37,112 nucleotides of DNA from an uncultured Eubacteriales bacterium (GTDB lineage Bacteria; Bacillota; Clostridia; Christensenellales; Aristaeellaceae), in assembly GCA_902764285.1 (NCBI GenBank), contig CACWVN010000007.1, forward strand, positions 1 through 37,112, given 5' to 3'. The position numbers and the translations under genes were made by a program. The first letter of the stretch is position 1, and every line of letters starts with the position of its first letter. Below, piece by piece: positions 28,963 to 36,943 of the stretch. The notes beneath the pieces were generated by a model. That model was not told where the DNA came from and did not search any database. It saw only the letters and a list, made by a program, of their open reading frames with translations.

Positions 28963-29771
28963 GTTCGTTCCTCCCTTTTTTCAGCGGCCGACCGCGCTTC
29001 CCCCGGCGCTGCCGCGGGCTCGCCGTCCGCCGTATTCTGATCGTAGATTCGGTGCCATTCCCCGGAAAAACTGCCGTCCGCGTTTCTCAGCACCAGCGGC
29101 TCCAGCCAGTGCAGCCCCTCGCCGCCGCCCTTCACGCCGCCCAGCAGCACGAATTTCGGCGCGCGGCCCTCCACGCCGTGCACGGTGCGCACGCGCTTGG
29201 GCGCGATGCCGGCTTCGTCCATGGCGCGCATCATCTCATAGGCCCGCGGCGCGGGATAGATGACGCAGAAACGCCCGCCGGTCTTCAACAGGATGGCGGC
29301 GGAACGGGCGACCTCCCCGGGCGTGAGACCGCCTTCGTGCCGGGCGATGCGCACGGATTCGCTCTGGCTTTCCAGCGCCGCGCCGCTGCGCCCGTAGGGC
29401 GGGTTGCACACCGCCAGCGAAAACGCGCCCGCGCCCAGCGTCCGCCAGGCCTCGCGCATGTCCGCTTCCAGCACGCGCACGCGGTCTTCCAGCCCGTTCA
29501 GCGCTACGCTGCGCCGCGCCATATCGGCGATTTCCGGCTGGATCTCCACGGCGGCCGCGCGCAGCCCGGGCCGGTGGCCCGCCATCAACAGCGCGACGGC
29601 CCCGGTGCCGCAGCCCAGATCCACGGCGATATCGCCCTTGCGCGGCGCGGCGAAATCCGCCAGCAGCACGCTGTCGGTGCCGAAGCGGAATGCGTCGGGC
29701 CGCTGGATCAGCTTCATGCCCCGGCACTGCAGATCGTCCAGGCGTTCGCCCGGCTTCAGATCCACGCTCAT
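28959..29771 (-). CDS. trmN6: tRNA1(Val) (adenine-N6) methyltransferase-like protein (TrmN6/YabB family)
   Basis: The 270-aa cytosolic class I SAM-dependent methyltransferase has the SAM loop VDLGCGTGAVALL (50-62), an acidic VEIQPEIADMARRS segment (75-89) and the catalytic CNPPYG (122-127) of N6-adenine methyltransferases. The opening LDDLQCRGMKLIQRPDAFRFGTDSVLLADF (11-40) is typical of the YabB/TrmN6 group. In enteric bacteria this enzyme modifies A37 of tRNA1(Val). The C-terminal 40 residues are charged and beyond the usual fold. The start ATG (29769-29771) overlaps the stop of the peptidoglycan-binding gene by 4 bases. It has no ribosome binding site of its own, so translation is probably coupled. 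Longer readings to 30044 lie inside that gene and are rejected. Confidence 0.9.
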   Translation of the reverse strand: MSVDLKPGERLDDLQCRGMKLIQRPDAFRFGTDSVLLADFAAPRKGDIAVDLGCGTGAVALLMAGHRPGLRAAAVEIQPEIADMARRSVALNGLEDRVRVLEADMREAWRTLGAGAFSLAVCNPPYGRSGAALESQSESVRIARHEGGLTPGEVARSAAILLKTGGRFCVIYPAPRAYEMMRAMDEAGIAPKRVRTVHGVEGRAPKFVLLGGVKGGGEGLHWLEPLVLRNADGSFSGEWHRIYDQNTADGEPAAAPGEARSAAEKREERT

Positions 29772-31210
29772 TCGCCGAAGCTGCCGCGGGCGTCCCAGCG
29801 GTAGATATTGGCGCTCTCCAGCTGATCCATGAAGCTGACCACCACCCAGCCGCCGTTGTCGGTGACGCAGATCACCTTGCCGTCGCCCGCGCCGATGGCC
29901 AGCAGGATGGATACGCTGTCCCCGGAAACGCTCTGGAAGGCGACGATATCGCCGGAATCCACCGCGCTGGCGGATTCCACCTGCTGGCTGGCCAGGCGGA
30001 TCAGATCCTCCGGCTGGGAAACCGGCAGGCCGGCGGCCACACACACGTACTGAACGAAGGAGAAGCCGGGATAGAGGTCGTCGTCGGCGTTGCCGAAGGC
30101 GGTGCCCAGCATGCCAGTGGCGGTTTCGGCCAGCGCGGTCTGGGTGGTTTCGTCCGCGGCGGCCAGCATCATTTCAAATCCGAGCCGGACGTTTTCGCTC
30201 TGCATCGCCGGCGCTTCCATATCCATCAGCCGGGTCAGCGTTTCGGAATCCACTTCGCCGGTGGCCGCCAAGCCGCAGGCCATCTGGAACAGGCGCACGG
30301 CGGTCTGCGTCGCGTAGCCGAAGTTTCCGTCGGGCTCCGGGCGGTGATAGCCCAGCGCCTTCAGGCGATCCTGGACCTGGCGCACGGAATCGCCGCTGTC
30401 GCCCAGCTGCAGCGCGTCGTCCCGGCGGTGCGTGACGGCAGCGCCGGAATAGATGGCCACCCACGTGGCGGGATCGGCGGAGCCGGTCTCCTCCAGCCCG
30501 TTTTCCCGCTGGAACAGCGTCACGGCCTGCTGCGTCAGATCGCCGTAGCTGCCCGTGCACGCGCCGTTGAAATAACCCATCTGCTTCAGCCGGTTCTGCA
30601 GCGCGTACACGTTCAGCCCGCTGTCGCCGGCGGCGGCGCTCATTTCGGAGAGGAAGGCGGGCCATGTGATCGGCGCGTCGGCCATCAGGCGCATCAGAGT
30701 GGCGCCGTCGGCCACGCCGGTCACCGGCAACCCGTTGACCATCTGGAAGGTCTCCACCGCCATCTGCGTGGCATCGCCGAACACGCCGTCCGCCGCGCCG
30801 GAAAAATACCCGTATTCCTTCAGCCGGCGCTGCAGCTGCTGAACGTCGTTGCTGATGCTGCCCTTCTCCATGGGCGTCATCTGGGCGTATGCGCTGGAAA
30901 AGCGGCGCAGGTAATCCTGGCGGGACAGCGCGTCGTCGGCGTTGATGCGGTCCATCGTGGCGCTGTCGGCGGTGCCGGTCACTTCCAGGCCGTTGGCCTG
31001 CTGGAAGCTTTCGATGGCCATGCGGGTATCGGCGTCGTAAACGCCGTCAAAGCCGTTGGTGAGGTATCCCAGCTGCGCCAGGCGCTGTTCCAGCTGCAGC
31101 ACCTGGTCCGACGTCATGTCCACCAGGTATTCCGTATCCACCGGATCCGCCAGCGCGCCGCCCAGCAGCGCCGCGGCGGCCAAACCCGCCAGAAGGGCCT
31201 TGATTTTCAT
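29768..31210 (-). CDS. Secreted protein with four peptidoglycan-binding repeats and a degenerate NlpC/P60-like C-terminus
   Basis: The 480-aa protein has a signal peptide (about 1-21) and four PG_binding_1-type modules at about 30-95, 115-178, 195-255 and 265-335. Each has the pattern LQxRLxxLGY...GxFGxxTxxAVxxFQxxxGL...G. The last 130 residues (about 350-480) follow the outline of an NlpC/P60 (C40) peptidase: a FVQYVCVAAGLPV helix, SGDIVAF, and a final IYRWDARG. However, the usual DCSGFV is YPGFSFV, and the HVGIY segment reads VSILLAI. Catalytic Cys and His both seem missing, so it is probably a wall-binding, non-catalytic protein. The start has AAAGGAG upstream. It follows the SpoIID-type gene by 96 bp and overlaps the methyltransferase start. 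Confidence 0.88.
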   Translation of the reverse strand: MKIKALLAGLAAAALLGGALADPVDTEYLVDMTSDQVLQLEQRLAQLGYLTNGFDGVYDADTRMAIESFQQANGLEVTGTADSATMDRINADDALSRQDYLRRFSSAYAQMTPMEKGSISNDVQQLQRRLKEYGYFSGAADGVFGDATQMAVETFQMVNGLPVTGVADGATLMRLMADAPITWPAFLSEMSAAAGDSGLNVYALQNRLKQMGYFNGACTGSYGDLTQQAVTLFQRENGLEETGSADPATWVAIYSGAAVTHRRDDALQLGDSGDSVRQVQDRLKALGYHRPEPDGNFGYATQTAVRLFQMACGLAATGEVDSETLTRLMDMEAPAMQSENVRLGFEMMLAAADETTQTALAETATGMLGTAFGNADDDLYPGFSFVQYVCVAAGLPVSQPEDLIRLASQQVESASAVDSGDIVAFQSVSGDSVSILLAIGAGDGKVICVTDNGGWVVVSFMDQLESANIYRWDARGSFGE

Positions 31211-31260
31211 GGATAACTCCTTTCACGCGCCGCCCGGCGCGCGGAACCGTCGATAACATT

Positions 31261-31287
31261 TCGGGGCGGCGAACCCCGCCGCCCCGA
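31261..31287 (-). other. GC hairpin between the SpoIID-type and peptidoglycan-binding genes
   Basis: A perfect 10-bp stem (31261-31270 with 31278-31287) has a 7-base loop. On the minus strand it is followed by GAAATG rather than a T run, so it is more likely a processing or attenuation structure than a full terminator. Confidence 0.45.
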
Positions 31288-31306
31288 TGAAGATGCCCGG
31301 GAGGTT

Positions 31307-33808
31307 TTACGTCAGCCTGCGCAGCCAGCGCAGGGCCACGTAGCCGAAACGGCCGTCGGCCTCCACGTAGGCGACGCGCCGGTTATAGGCGAACACCCGC
31401 AGCGGCGTGCCCTGTTCCAGCACGGCCGTCGCGGCGCCGTCCAGGTCGGCGCTGTCAAACATCTGCACGTCTGCGGTGGTGACGGCGCCGCATTCGACAT
31501 AGCAGATCTCGCCGCCGTCCGTATCGCCGGGGCCGGAAACCGGCTGCAGGTCGGCGATCCGCATGTAGCCGGTGACACCTTCGATGCGGACGCAGGCCCA
31601 TTTTTTGTTGTACGCGCCCACCAGCACGCGGTCGCCCTCGTTGAGACGGCCGATTTCTGCGGCGCCGTCGCGCCAGGATTCGACCAGCGCCGCGTCGTCG
31701 CGGACCACCGCCGCGTATTGCTTTCCGGAGACGGTGGCGATCTCGCCGCCGTCGGCGGTGTCGGACTGCTCGGCGGGCGGCTGGTCGGTCAGGCCGCCGA
31801 CCAGCACGAAGCCGGTGACGCCGCCGGCGCGGACGCAGGCCCATTTCTTGTTGTACGCGCCCACCTGCACGCGCTCGCCGGCGGACAGCCGGGCCAGCAC
31901 CTGGGAATCGACGGAATAGCCGCGGTACATCGGCAGGCCGTCCTCGCGCACGTACAGATACTGCGCGCCGCTGACGACGGTGATCTCCCCGCCGTCCACC
32001 TGCGCGGCCCCGGCGGGCGGATCGGCGTTCGGAGCGCCCTGCACGCCCACCAGGTAATCCCGCTTCACATAGCCCTGGGCGCCGGAACGGGTGTAGACCA
32101 GGGCCCAGCTGCGGTTGTAGGCGATCAGCTTCACGTAGGTACCCTTCGGGAGCTTCTCCTTCGGGGAAACGGCGTCGTCGGCGTTGACGTACAGCCCGGC
32201 GTCGTCGGTCAGCTGGGCGTATTGATCGGCGGAGGCGACGACGGTCTCGCCCGGATCGTCGCCGTCGTAGGGAACCAGCGCGTCCGACCGAACGAAGCCG
32301 TAGCGCCCGCCGCCGGACACCGCGGCCCAGCCGTCCTGCACGGCGTACACGTCCACCGTGGCGCCGGCGGGCAGCGCCCCCAGGGCGGTGGAATCTTCGC
32401 TGGCGTGCTCGTACACGCTGGCGCGCTCGCTCAGCCGCGCCCTGGCGATGGGCTCTGCGCCGCTGCGGGCGGCGCCGGATCCCGCGTCCCGGGTGGAATC
32501 GGCCAGGGAAAGCCGCTTCACGGCGGTGCCGGGATAGTAGTATTCCAGGATCTCCATGCAGCTCTTGCCTTCGTCGGCCATGGCCTGCGCGCCGCGCTGG
32601 CTGAGCCCCACGCCGTGGCCGCTGCGGCGGAACGTGACCTCGAAGGTCGATCCGGTCTCGGAGACCCAGACGGTTTCGTTGTTTTCGCTGTTGATGCCCA
32701 GCCCGCACCAGGTCTCGAGGCCGCCGTAGGTGGGCACGGTCACGGTGACGGAGCCGGTGTGGGCGTTGCCGCGCGCATCCACCGTGGCGTTCACCTGGAA
32801 CGACAGCGATTTGAACACCCGGCTGGGCGCGGCGTAGCGGGCGTCGGCGACGGTGACGCGCTCGATGGCGTTGATCTGGATATCGACGGCGTCCGCATCG
32901 AGATTCAATTGTTTGGCGATACCGGCCGTCAGCGCGTCGCGCAGCTCGGGCGGCAGGTCCTCGGCATCCTTGCGGATGGAGGCCGTCCGCTTCGGCGCGG
33001 CGCTGGCCAGATCGTAGGGATCGTCGGCCACCGCGCTGTAGGGCAGGGGCGTGCCGAAGGCGTTGCCGGCGGATTCGATCTGCCCGCCGTTGGAATCGGT
33101 GGTGTAGCACAGGGCGGGGGAATCGCCGTAATACAGCACGCCGCCGCGGGTGTCGTCCACGGCGCGAATGACGTTTTCATATTCCGCGGCGTCGCTGAAC
33201 CCCTTGAACGTCAGCGCCGCGTCGGTATCCATGACGTCGCAGGCGGCGTCGGCGTGGGCGGCCTTCTGGCGCAGCGCGCCGTTGCGGGCGGCGACGGCCT
33301 GGGCCTTCAGCGCCTCCAGCCCGGCGGAGGGCGCCATTTCGCAGCCCACCACGCCGTAGAGATAATCCTCCACGTAGATGCGCAGCACCGTGGAGATCAC
33401 GTCGCCGGAGACGGTGAACGTGAGATCGCCGCAGAAGCGGTTGGACAGGGCGGGGTTGAGGAACTGCATGCCGTGCCGGCCGGCGAGGCAGCGCGTCAGC
33501 GTGAAGGAAGCGCCCAGCGCCGCGGTCTTTTCTCCGGCGGAAAGCACCAGCTTGCCCCCGGAGGCCGATACCGTCAGAACGGTGCCCGCGGGGATGCGCG
33601 CCGAAGGGTTCGAATCCAGGCAGTAATCGCAGTCGGCCTGCATGGCGATGGCGGAAGGCGCGCCCAGCCGGGACAGCTTCACGCGGATCATGCCGTCGAC
33701 CTCTGCCCGGGCGGCCGGAGCGAACGGGGAGAACAAAAGCAGCGCCAGCGCCACCGCCAGCAGGCGGGCGCAGACGTAAGCCGATCCCTTTCGCTTCAGT
33801 ATTCGCAT
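31307..33808 (-). CDS. SpoIID/LytB domain protein with multiple SH3-like repeats
   Basis: This is an 833-aa secreted cell-wall protein. It has a signal peptide (about 1-35, ending APAARA) and a SpoIID/LytB domain (about 120-440) with YLYGVVGCEMAPSAGLEALKAQAVAARN. That segment retains the Glu expected of SpoIID-type lytic transglycosylases, which cleave stem-peptide-free glycan. TFRRSGHGVGLSQRGAQAMA and the ILEYYYPGT end of the domain are also present. From about 450 to 833 there are five or so SH3-like modules with repeated AYNKKWACVR and YNRSWALVYT patterns separated by Asp/Gly-rich linkers (DGGEI...). The start was placed at ATG 33808, with GAGGA about 6 bases upstream. An in-frame ATG at 33820 gives four more residues but has no such site. 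It heads the envelope-gene run; a clear promoter was not found. Confidence 0.93.
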   Translation of the reverse strand: MRILKRKGSAYVCARLLAVALALLLFSPFAPAARAEVDGMIRVKLSRLGAPSAIAMQADCDYCLDSNPSARIPAGTVLTVSASGGKLVLSAGEKTAALGASFTLTRCLAGRHGMQFLNPALSNRFCGDLTFTVSGDVISTVLRIYVEDYLYGVVGCEMAPSAGLEALKAQAVAARNGALRQKAAHADAACDVMDTDAALTFKGFSDAAEYENVIRAVDDTRGGVLYYGDSPALCYTTDSNGGQIESAGNAFGTPLPYSAVADDPYDLASAAPKRTASIRKDAEDLPPELRDALTAGIAKQLNLDADAVDIQINAIERVTVADARYAAPSRVFKSLSFQVNATVDARGNAHTGSVTVTVPTYGGLETWCGLGINSENNETVWVSETGSTFEVTFRRSGHGVGLSQRGAQAMADEGKSCMEILEYYYPGTAVKRLSLADSTRDAGSGAARSGAEPIARARLSERASVYEHASEDSTALGALPAGATVDVYAVQDGWAAVSGGGRYGFVRSDALVPYDGDDPGETVVASADQYAQLTDDAGLYVNADDAVSPKEKLPKGTYVKLIAYNRSWALVYTRSGAQGYVKRDYLVGVQGAPNADPPAGAAQVDGGEITVVSGAQYLYVREDGLPMYRGYSVDSQVLARLSAGERVQVGAYNKKWACVRAGGVTGFVLVGGLTDQPPAEQSDTADGGEIATVSGKQYAAVVRDDAALVESWRDGAAEIGRLNEGDRVLVGAYNKKWACVRIEGVTGYMRIADLQPVSGPGDTDGGEICYVECGAVTTADVQMFDSADLDGAATAVLEQGTPLRVFAYNRRVAYVEADGRFGYVALRWLRRLT

Positions 33809-33950
33809 CGTTGTCCTCATCGTCTTTTGTACGTCAACAGCGGTGTCCCATAAAACACCGTATTCATCTAATTCGGGAACGGCGCCTGTTTTCCTGCCGG
33901 ATCATATAATTGTAAGGATATCGAAACACTTTCGCCGGAAACGCGGGCGC

Positions 33951-33977
33951 AAAAAAAGACCCGCCGGAGCGGGTCTT
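33951..33977 (-). terminator. Intrinsic terminator after the ferredoxin gene
   Basis: On the minus strand, AAGACCCGC-TCCG-GCGGGTCTT is followed by five more T. It lies about 30 bp beyond the ferredoxin stop codon. Confidence 0.9.
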
Positions 33978-34009
33978 CCAGAATCGTCCGATTCGGCAAT
34001 CGCCGGGGA

Positions 34010-34180
34010 TTATGCCTCAGACGGAGCGCCGACGGGGCACACGCCCGCGCAGGCACCGCAGGAAATGCAGGTGTCGGGATCGATTACAAACTTGCCGTCG
34101 CCTTCGGAGATGGCGGAAACGGGACATTCCTCTGCGCACGCGCCGCACGCAACACATTCATCACTGATCGCGTAAGCCAT
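34010..34180 (-). CDS. 2[4Fe-4S] bacterial-type ferredoxin
   Basis: The 56-aa cytosolic electron carrier is of the clostridial type. Two cluster-binding motifs are intact: CVACGACAEECP (9-20) and CISCGACAGVCP (38-49), each CxxCxxCxxxCP. Together they bind two low-potential [4Fe-4S] clusters that exchange electrons with enzymes such as pyruvate:ferredoxin oxidoreductase or hydrogenase. The length is exactly that of classic clostridial ferredoxins. The start ATG (first base 34180) has AGGAGGT 8 bases upstream. A TATAAT promoter and a strong terminator bracket the gene, so it is monocistronic and probably highly expressed. It implies an anaerobic ferredoxin-based metabolism. Confidence 0.97.
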   Translation of the reverse strand: MAYAISDECVACGACAEECPVSAISEGDGKFVIDPDTCISCGACAGVCPVGAPSEA

Positions 34181-34211
34181 GATTCGTACCTCCTGTTTTA
34201 ATGGTATTCAC

Positions 34212-34240
34212 ATTATACACCCTAATCGGATAAAAAGCAA
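34212..34240 (-). promoter_or_regulatory. Promoter for the ferredoxin gene
   Basis: On the minus strand, TTGCTT (34235-34240), a 17-bp spacer and a perfect TATAAT (34212-34217), about 30 bases before the start codon. Confidence 0.75.
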
Positions 34241-34304
34241 TATCCGCCGCCGGGAAATCCGAAAAAGTCAAAAACGCGGTTTAGGCCGGGCGCGGACGCG
34301 CGAA

Positions 34305-34344
34305 GACGGCCCGCCCCCAGCGCTGCGGCTGGGGACGGGCCGTC
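34305..34344 (-). terminator. Terminator-like long hairpin after khpA
   Basis: A GC-rich stem of about 17 bp with one mismatch (34305-34321 with 34328-34344) has a 6-base loop, 22 bp beyond the khpA stop codon. Only TCTT follows on the minus strand. It marks the likely end of the ylxM-ffh-rpsP-khpA unit. Confidence 0.7.
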
Positions 34345-34366
34345 CGGATCCGACGAGGAATCGGCG

Positions 34367-34594
34367 TCAGATGATCTCCACAAAGACGGGCTTCTCGGAC
34401 TTGACGGAAGCGGCCTTCACCACCGTGCGGATCGCCTTGGCGATGCGGCCCTGCTTGCCGATGACCTTGCCCATGTCGTCGGGATCGACGCGCAGCTCGA
34501 TGACGACGCTGTCCTCGTTCTCGACTTCGCGCACATCCACGGCTTCCGGCTTTTCCACCAGCGCCTGCGCGATATACTTCACCAATTCAACCAT
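34367..34594 (-). CDS. khpA: KhpA, KH-domain RNA-binding protein
   Basis: The 75-aa cytosolic RNA-binding protein consists of a single KH domain. The core GxxG-type loop is MGKVIGKQGRIAKAIRTVVKAA (41-62), preceded by the SVVIELRVDPDD strand. KhpA (YlqC) pairs with KhpB/Jag and influences RNA stability and cell-envelope growth in Firmicutes. Its gene conventionally follows rpsP, as here, with a 2-bp gap. The start has a ribosome binding site inside the end of rpsP. In most Firmicutes rimM and trmD would follow; here a hairpin closes the unit instead. Confidence 0.95.
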   Translation of the reverse strand: MVELVKYIAQALVEKPEAVDVREVENEDSVVIELRVDPDDMGKVIGKQGRIAKAIRTVVKAASVKSEKPVFVEII

Positions 34595-34596
34595 GA

Positions 34597-34836
34597 TTAC
34601 AGGACTCCGCCCTTCTTCAGCAGGGCGCGGACGGTATCGGTGGGCTGGGCGCCGACGCCGATCCAGTACTTCGCGCGCTCGTCGTCAATCTTCATTTCCA
34701 CGGGATCAGAAACGGGGTTGTAGTAGCCGATCTCCTCGATGAAGCGGCCGTCGCGGGGGCTGCGGCTGTCGGTGACAACCAGGCGATAGAAGGGCTTCTT
34801 CTTCATGCCCATTCTCTTCAGACGAATCTTGACCAT
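34597..34836 (-). CDS. rpsP: 30S ribosomal protein S16
   Basis: The 79-aa ribosomal protein bS16 stabilises the 5' domain of 16S rRNA in the small subunit. Its start [21 protein letters not shown] and the segments [14 protein letters not shown] and [21 protein letters not shown] are characteristic. The length is normal. AGGAGG-like bases (GAGGAGG) lie 7 bases upstream of the start codon. It is separated from ffh by 176 bp of AT-rich DNA, more than within a usual operon, so it may have its own promoter there. Confidence 0.97.
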   Translation of the reverse strand: MVKIRLKRMGMKKKPFYRLVVTDSRSPRDGRFIEEIGYYNPVSDPVEMKIDDERAKYWIGVGAQPTDTVRALLKKGGVL

Positions 34837-35012
34837 TTGGAATTCCTCCTCAATTGATATTGAATGTAGTATATAAATCGGTGTGAACCGGATTTATCGA
34901 GAGTCTGGAGTTCAGAGTTTAGATTAGCAAGCCAGGATGACGAGTGCCCAAACACTCTTATCGCAACGCTCAATTCTAATCTCTCAACGCTACTTCTGAT
35001 TTGCCCGGCAAA
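34837..35012 (-). other. AT-rich spacer between ffh and rpsP with dyads and short repeats
   Basis: No gene is seen here. On the minus strand it carries a hairpin TTCTGATTTGC-CCG-GCAAATCAGAA (34994-35018) that includes the ffh stop codon. A second dyad, ATAAATCGG/CCGGATTTAT (34873-34897), lies before the rpsP ribosome binding site. A -10-like TATACT is at about 34867-34872. Short GAGTTTAGA-like repeats lie between them. Composition is clearly lower in G+C than the flanking genes. Confidence 0.5.
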
Positions 35013-36362
35013 TCAGAATTTCGGCATCTTCCCGAACGGCATCCGCATGCGGCCGCGCTTGCCGGCGCCCATCATGGTCTTCATCATGCTGCGGGCCTGG
35101 TCGAACTGCTTGAGCAGCAGGTTCACGTCCTGCACGCTGGTGCCGCTGCCGGCGGCCACGCGCCGCTTCCGGCTGGCGTTGAGGATGTCGGGGTTGCGCC
35201 GCTCCATGCGGGTCATGGACAGGATGATGGCCTCGTTCTTCTTCTGGGTTTTGGCCACCTGCTCCTCGTCGATGTCCACGTCCTTGATCCTGCTGCCCAG
35301 GCCGGGGATCATTTTCAGCAGGTCGGTGATGCTGCCCATCTTGCCCATCTGCTTGATCTGGTCCAGGTAATCCTCCAGCGTGAAGCTGTTGGTGCGCATC
35401 TTGCGGGTCAGGTCGATGGCGGCCTGCTCGTCAAAGTTTTCCTGCGCCTTGTCGATCAGCGTCAGCACGTCGCCCATGCCCAGGATGCGGCTGGCCATGC
35501 GGTCGGGGTGGAAGGGCTCGATATCGGTCAGCTTTTCGCCGATGCCGGAGAACTTGATGGGCTTGCCGGTGACCGCGCGCACCGAGATGGCCGCGCCGCC
35601 GCGGGTGTCGCCGTCCAGCTTGGTCAGGATCACGCCGTCCACGCCCAGCTCTTCATTGAAGGTCTTGGCCACGTTCACGGCGTCCTGGCCGGTCATGGCG
35701 TCCACGACCAGCAGGATCTCCTTGGGCTTCACGGCCGCGCGCACGTCGCGCAGCTCCTGCATCAGGTTTTCGTCGATGTGCAGCCGGCCGGCGGTATCGA
35801 TGATCACCGGGTCGCGCCCGTAGTAGCGGGCGTACTCCACGGCTTCCCGGGCGATGTCCACCGGGTTGCCCTGGCCGCGCTCGAACACCTCCACGCCCAC
35901 CTGGCCGCCCACGACCTGCAGCTGCTTGATGGCGGCGGGGCGGTAGACGTCGCAGGCCACCAGCAGGGGCTTTTTGTTGTCCTTCTTGATCAGGTTGCCC
36001 AGCTTGGCGCACATGGTGGTCTTGCCGGCGCCCTGCAGGCCGCACAGCATGTAGATGGTCGGCGCCTGGGGCGAATAGGTCAGCCGGGCGTTGGTGCCGC
36101 CCATCAGGTTCGTCAATTCCTCGTTGACGATCTTGATGACCTGCTGGCCGGGCGTCAGGCTCTGCATGATGTCCTGGCCCACGGCGCGCTCCGTCACCTT
36201 CTTGATGAAATCCTTGACCACCAGGAAGTTGACGTCGGCCTCCAGCAGCGCCATGCGCACCTCGCGCATCGCGGCCTTGACGTCGGCCTCGCTCAGCTTG
36301 CCCTTGCCGGACAGCTTCTTGAAAGCGCCCTGCAGCTTATCGGTCAGTCCCTCGAATGCCAT
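35013..36362 (-). CDS. ffh: Signal recognition particle protein Ffh (SRP54)
   Basis: The 449-aa GTPase forms the SRP with 4.5S/6S RNA and targets nascent membrane proteins to FtsY and SecYEG. The N domain is about 1-90. The G domain has GLQGAGKTT (108-116), DVYRPAA (138-144), DTAGR (189-193) and TKLDGD (247-252). The Met-rich M domain (about 300-449) ends with MMKTMMGAGKRGRMRM, the signal-sequence- and RNA-binding part. The length is normal. It follows ylxM by 27 bp, the standard Firmicutes order. Confidence 0.98.
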   Translation of the reverse strand: MAFEGLTDKLQGAFKKLSGKGKLSEADVKAAMREVRMALLEADVNFLVVKDFIKKVTERAVGQDIMQSLTPGQQVIKIVNEELTNLMGGTNARLTYSPQAPTIYMLCGLQGAGKTTMCAKLGNLIKKDNKKPLLVACDVYRPAAIKQLQVVGGQVGVEVFERGQGNPVDIAREAVEYARYYGRDPVIIDTAGRLHIDENLMQELRDVRAAVKPKEILLVVDAMTGQDAVNVAKTFNEELGVDGVILTKLDGDTRGGAAISVRAVTGKPIKFSGIGEKLTDIEPFHPDRMASRILGMGDVLTLIDKAQENFDEQAAIDLTRKMRTNSFTLEDYLDQIKQMGKMGSITDLLKMIPGLGSRIKDVDIDEEQVAKTQKKNEAIILSMTRMERRNPDILNASRKRRVAAGSGTSVQDVNLLLKQFDQARSMMKTMMGAGKRGRMRMPFGKMPKF

Positions 36363-36389
36363 CGGTGATCCTCCAAAAATCGAATCGGC

Positions 36390-36749
36390 TCAAACGCCGT
36401 CCCGGATGATGTTTTCCAGCGCCCGCCGCGCCTTTTCCAGCGCCGGGGCGTCGCCCTTCGCCGCCCGCACGCCGGACAGCGCGCTCAGGCATTCCTCCGC
36501 CGCGGCGGTCTGCGCCCGCCAGCGCCGCACCAGGCCCAGCTTGGCCTCGTAGCCGGCGAGCTGCTTTTTCGCCTTGGCGATGGCGTCGAACACGCCCTGG
36601 CGGGTGATGGAGAGCTGGTCGGCGATCTCCTGCTGGGAGAGGTCCTCCTCGCAGTACAGGCGCATGACCTCCTGCCGGTGCCCGGTCAGCAGCGGGCCGT
36701 AGAAATCCAGCAGGTAGTTCAGCTCGATCCGCTCTTCCATGTCGGCCAT
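36390..36749 (-). CDS. ylxM: YlxM family DNA-binding/SRP-associated protein
   Basis: The 119-aa cytosolic protein belongs to the YlxM/p13 family, which has a sigma-70 region-4-like helix-turn-helix and is a known companion of Ffh. Typical sequence is RIELNYLLDFYGPLLTGHRQEVMRLYCEEDLSQQEIADQLSITRQGVFDAI (7-57), in which SQQEIADQLSITRQGVFDAI is the helix-turn-helix. A helical C-terminal extension follows. The start was set at the ATG with first base 36749, with GGAGG about 9 bases upstream. Longer readings to 36848 run through the promoter. It heads the ffh operon behind a consensus promoter. YlxM has been linked to SRP function in Firmicutes, but its exact role is unclear. Confidence 0.93.
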   Translation of the reverse strand: MADMEERIELNYLLDFYGPLLTGHRQEVMRLYCEEDLSQQEIADQLSITRQGVFDAIAKAKKQLAGYEAKLGLVRRWRAQTAAAEECLSALSGVRAAKGDAPALEKARRALENIIRDGV

Positions 36750-36789
36750 GCGCGCGCCTCCGCAAGCGATTTTACTTGACAGCCTGTTC

Positions 36790-36818
36790 ATTATACGCCC
36801 TTCCGCCGGTCGTGTCAA
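36790..36818 (-). promoter_or_regulatory. Full-consensus sigma-A promoter of the ylxM-ffh operon
   Basis: On the minus strand, TTGACA (36813-36818), a 17-bp spacer and TATAAT (36790-36795), 40 bases before the ylxM start codon. The -35 and first spacer bases are identical over 17 bp to those of the thiT promoter. Confidence 0.92.
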
Positions 36819-36874
36819 GCGGTTTTGTTTGACAAAGCCGGATTTCACAAAGATTTGACACGGCGCGGCGGGCC

Positions 36875-36903
36875 TTGACAGCGCGGCGCGCCTGGAATAA
36901 TAT
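36875..36903 (+). promoter_or_regulatory. Sigma-A promoter for the GAF-domain gene
   Basis: TTGACA (36875-36880), a 17-bp spacer and TAATAT (36898-36903), divergent from the ylxM promoter, about 40 bases before the start codon. Confidence 0.85.
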
Positions 36904-36943
36904 GAAAGCGGCAGAACGCGCGATAGCGAACGGAGGGCTTGAC

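Noticed and set aside
31718..33853. Long plus-strand frame opposite the SpoIID-type gene
   Set aside because: Its composition is a Gly/His/Val/Gln-rich shadow pattern, while the opposite strand encodes a SpoIID domain and SH3 repeats.
35001..36368. Long plus-strand frame opposite ffh
   Set aside because: It is a shadow of ffh, which is unmistakable on the minus strand.
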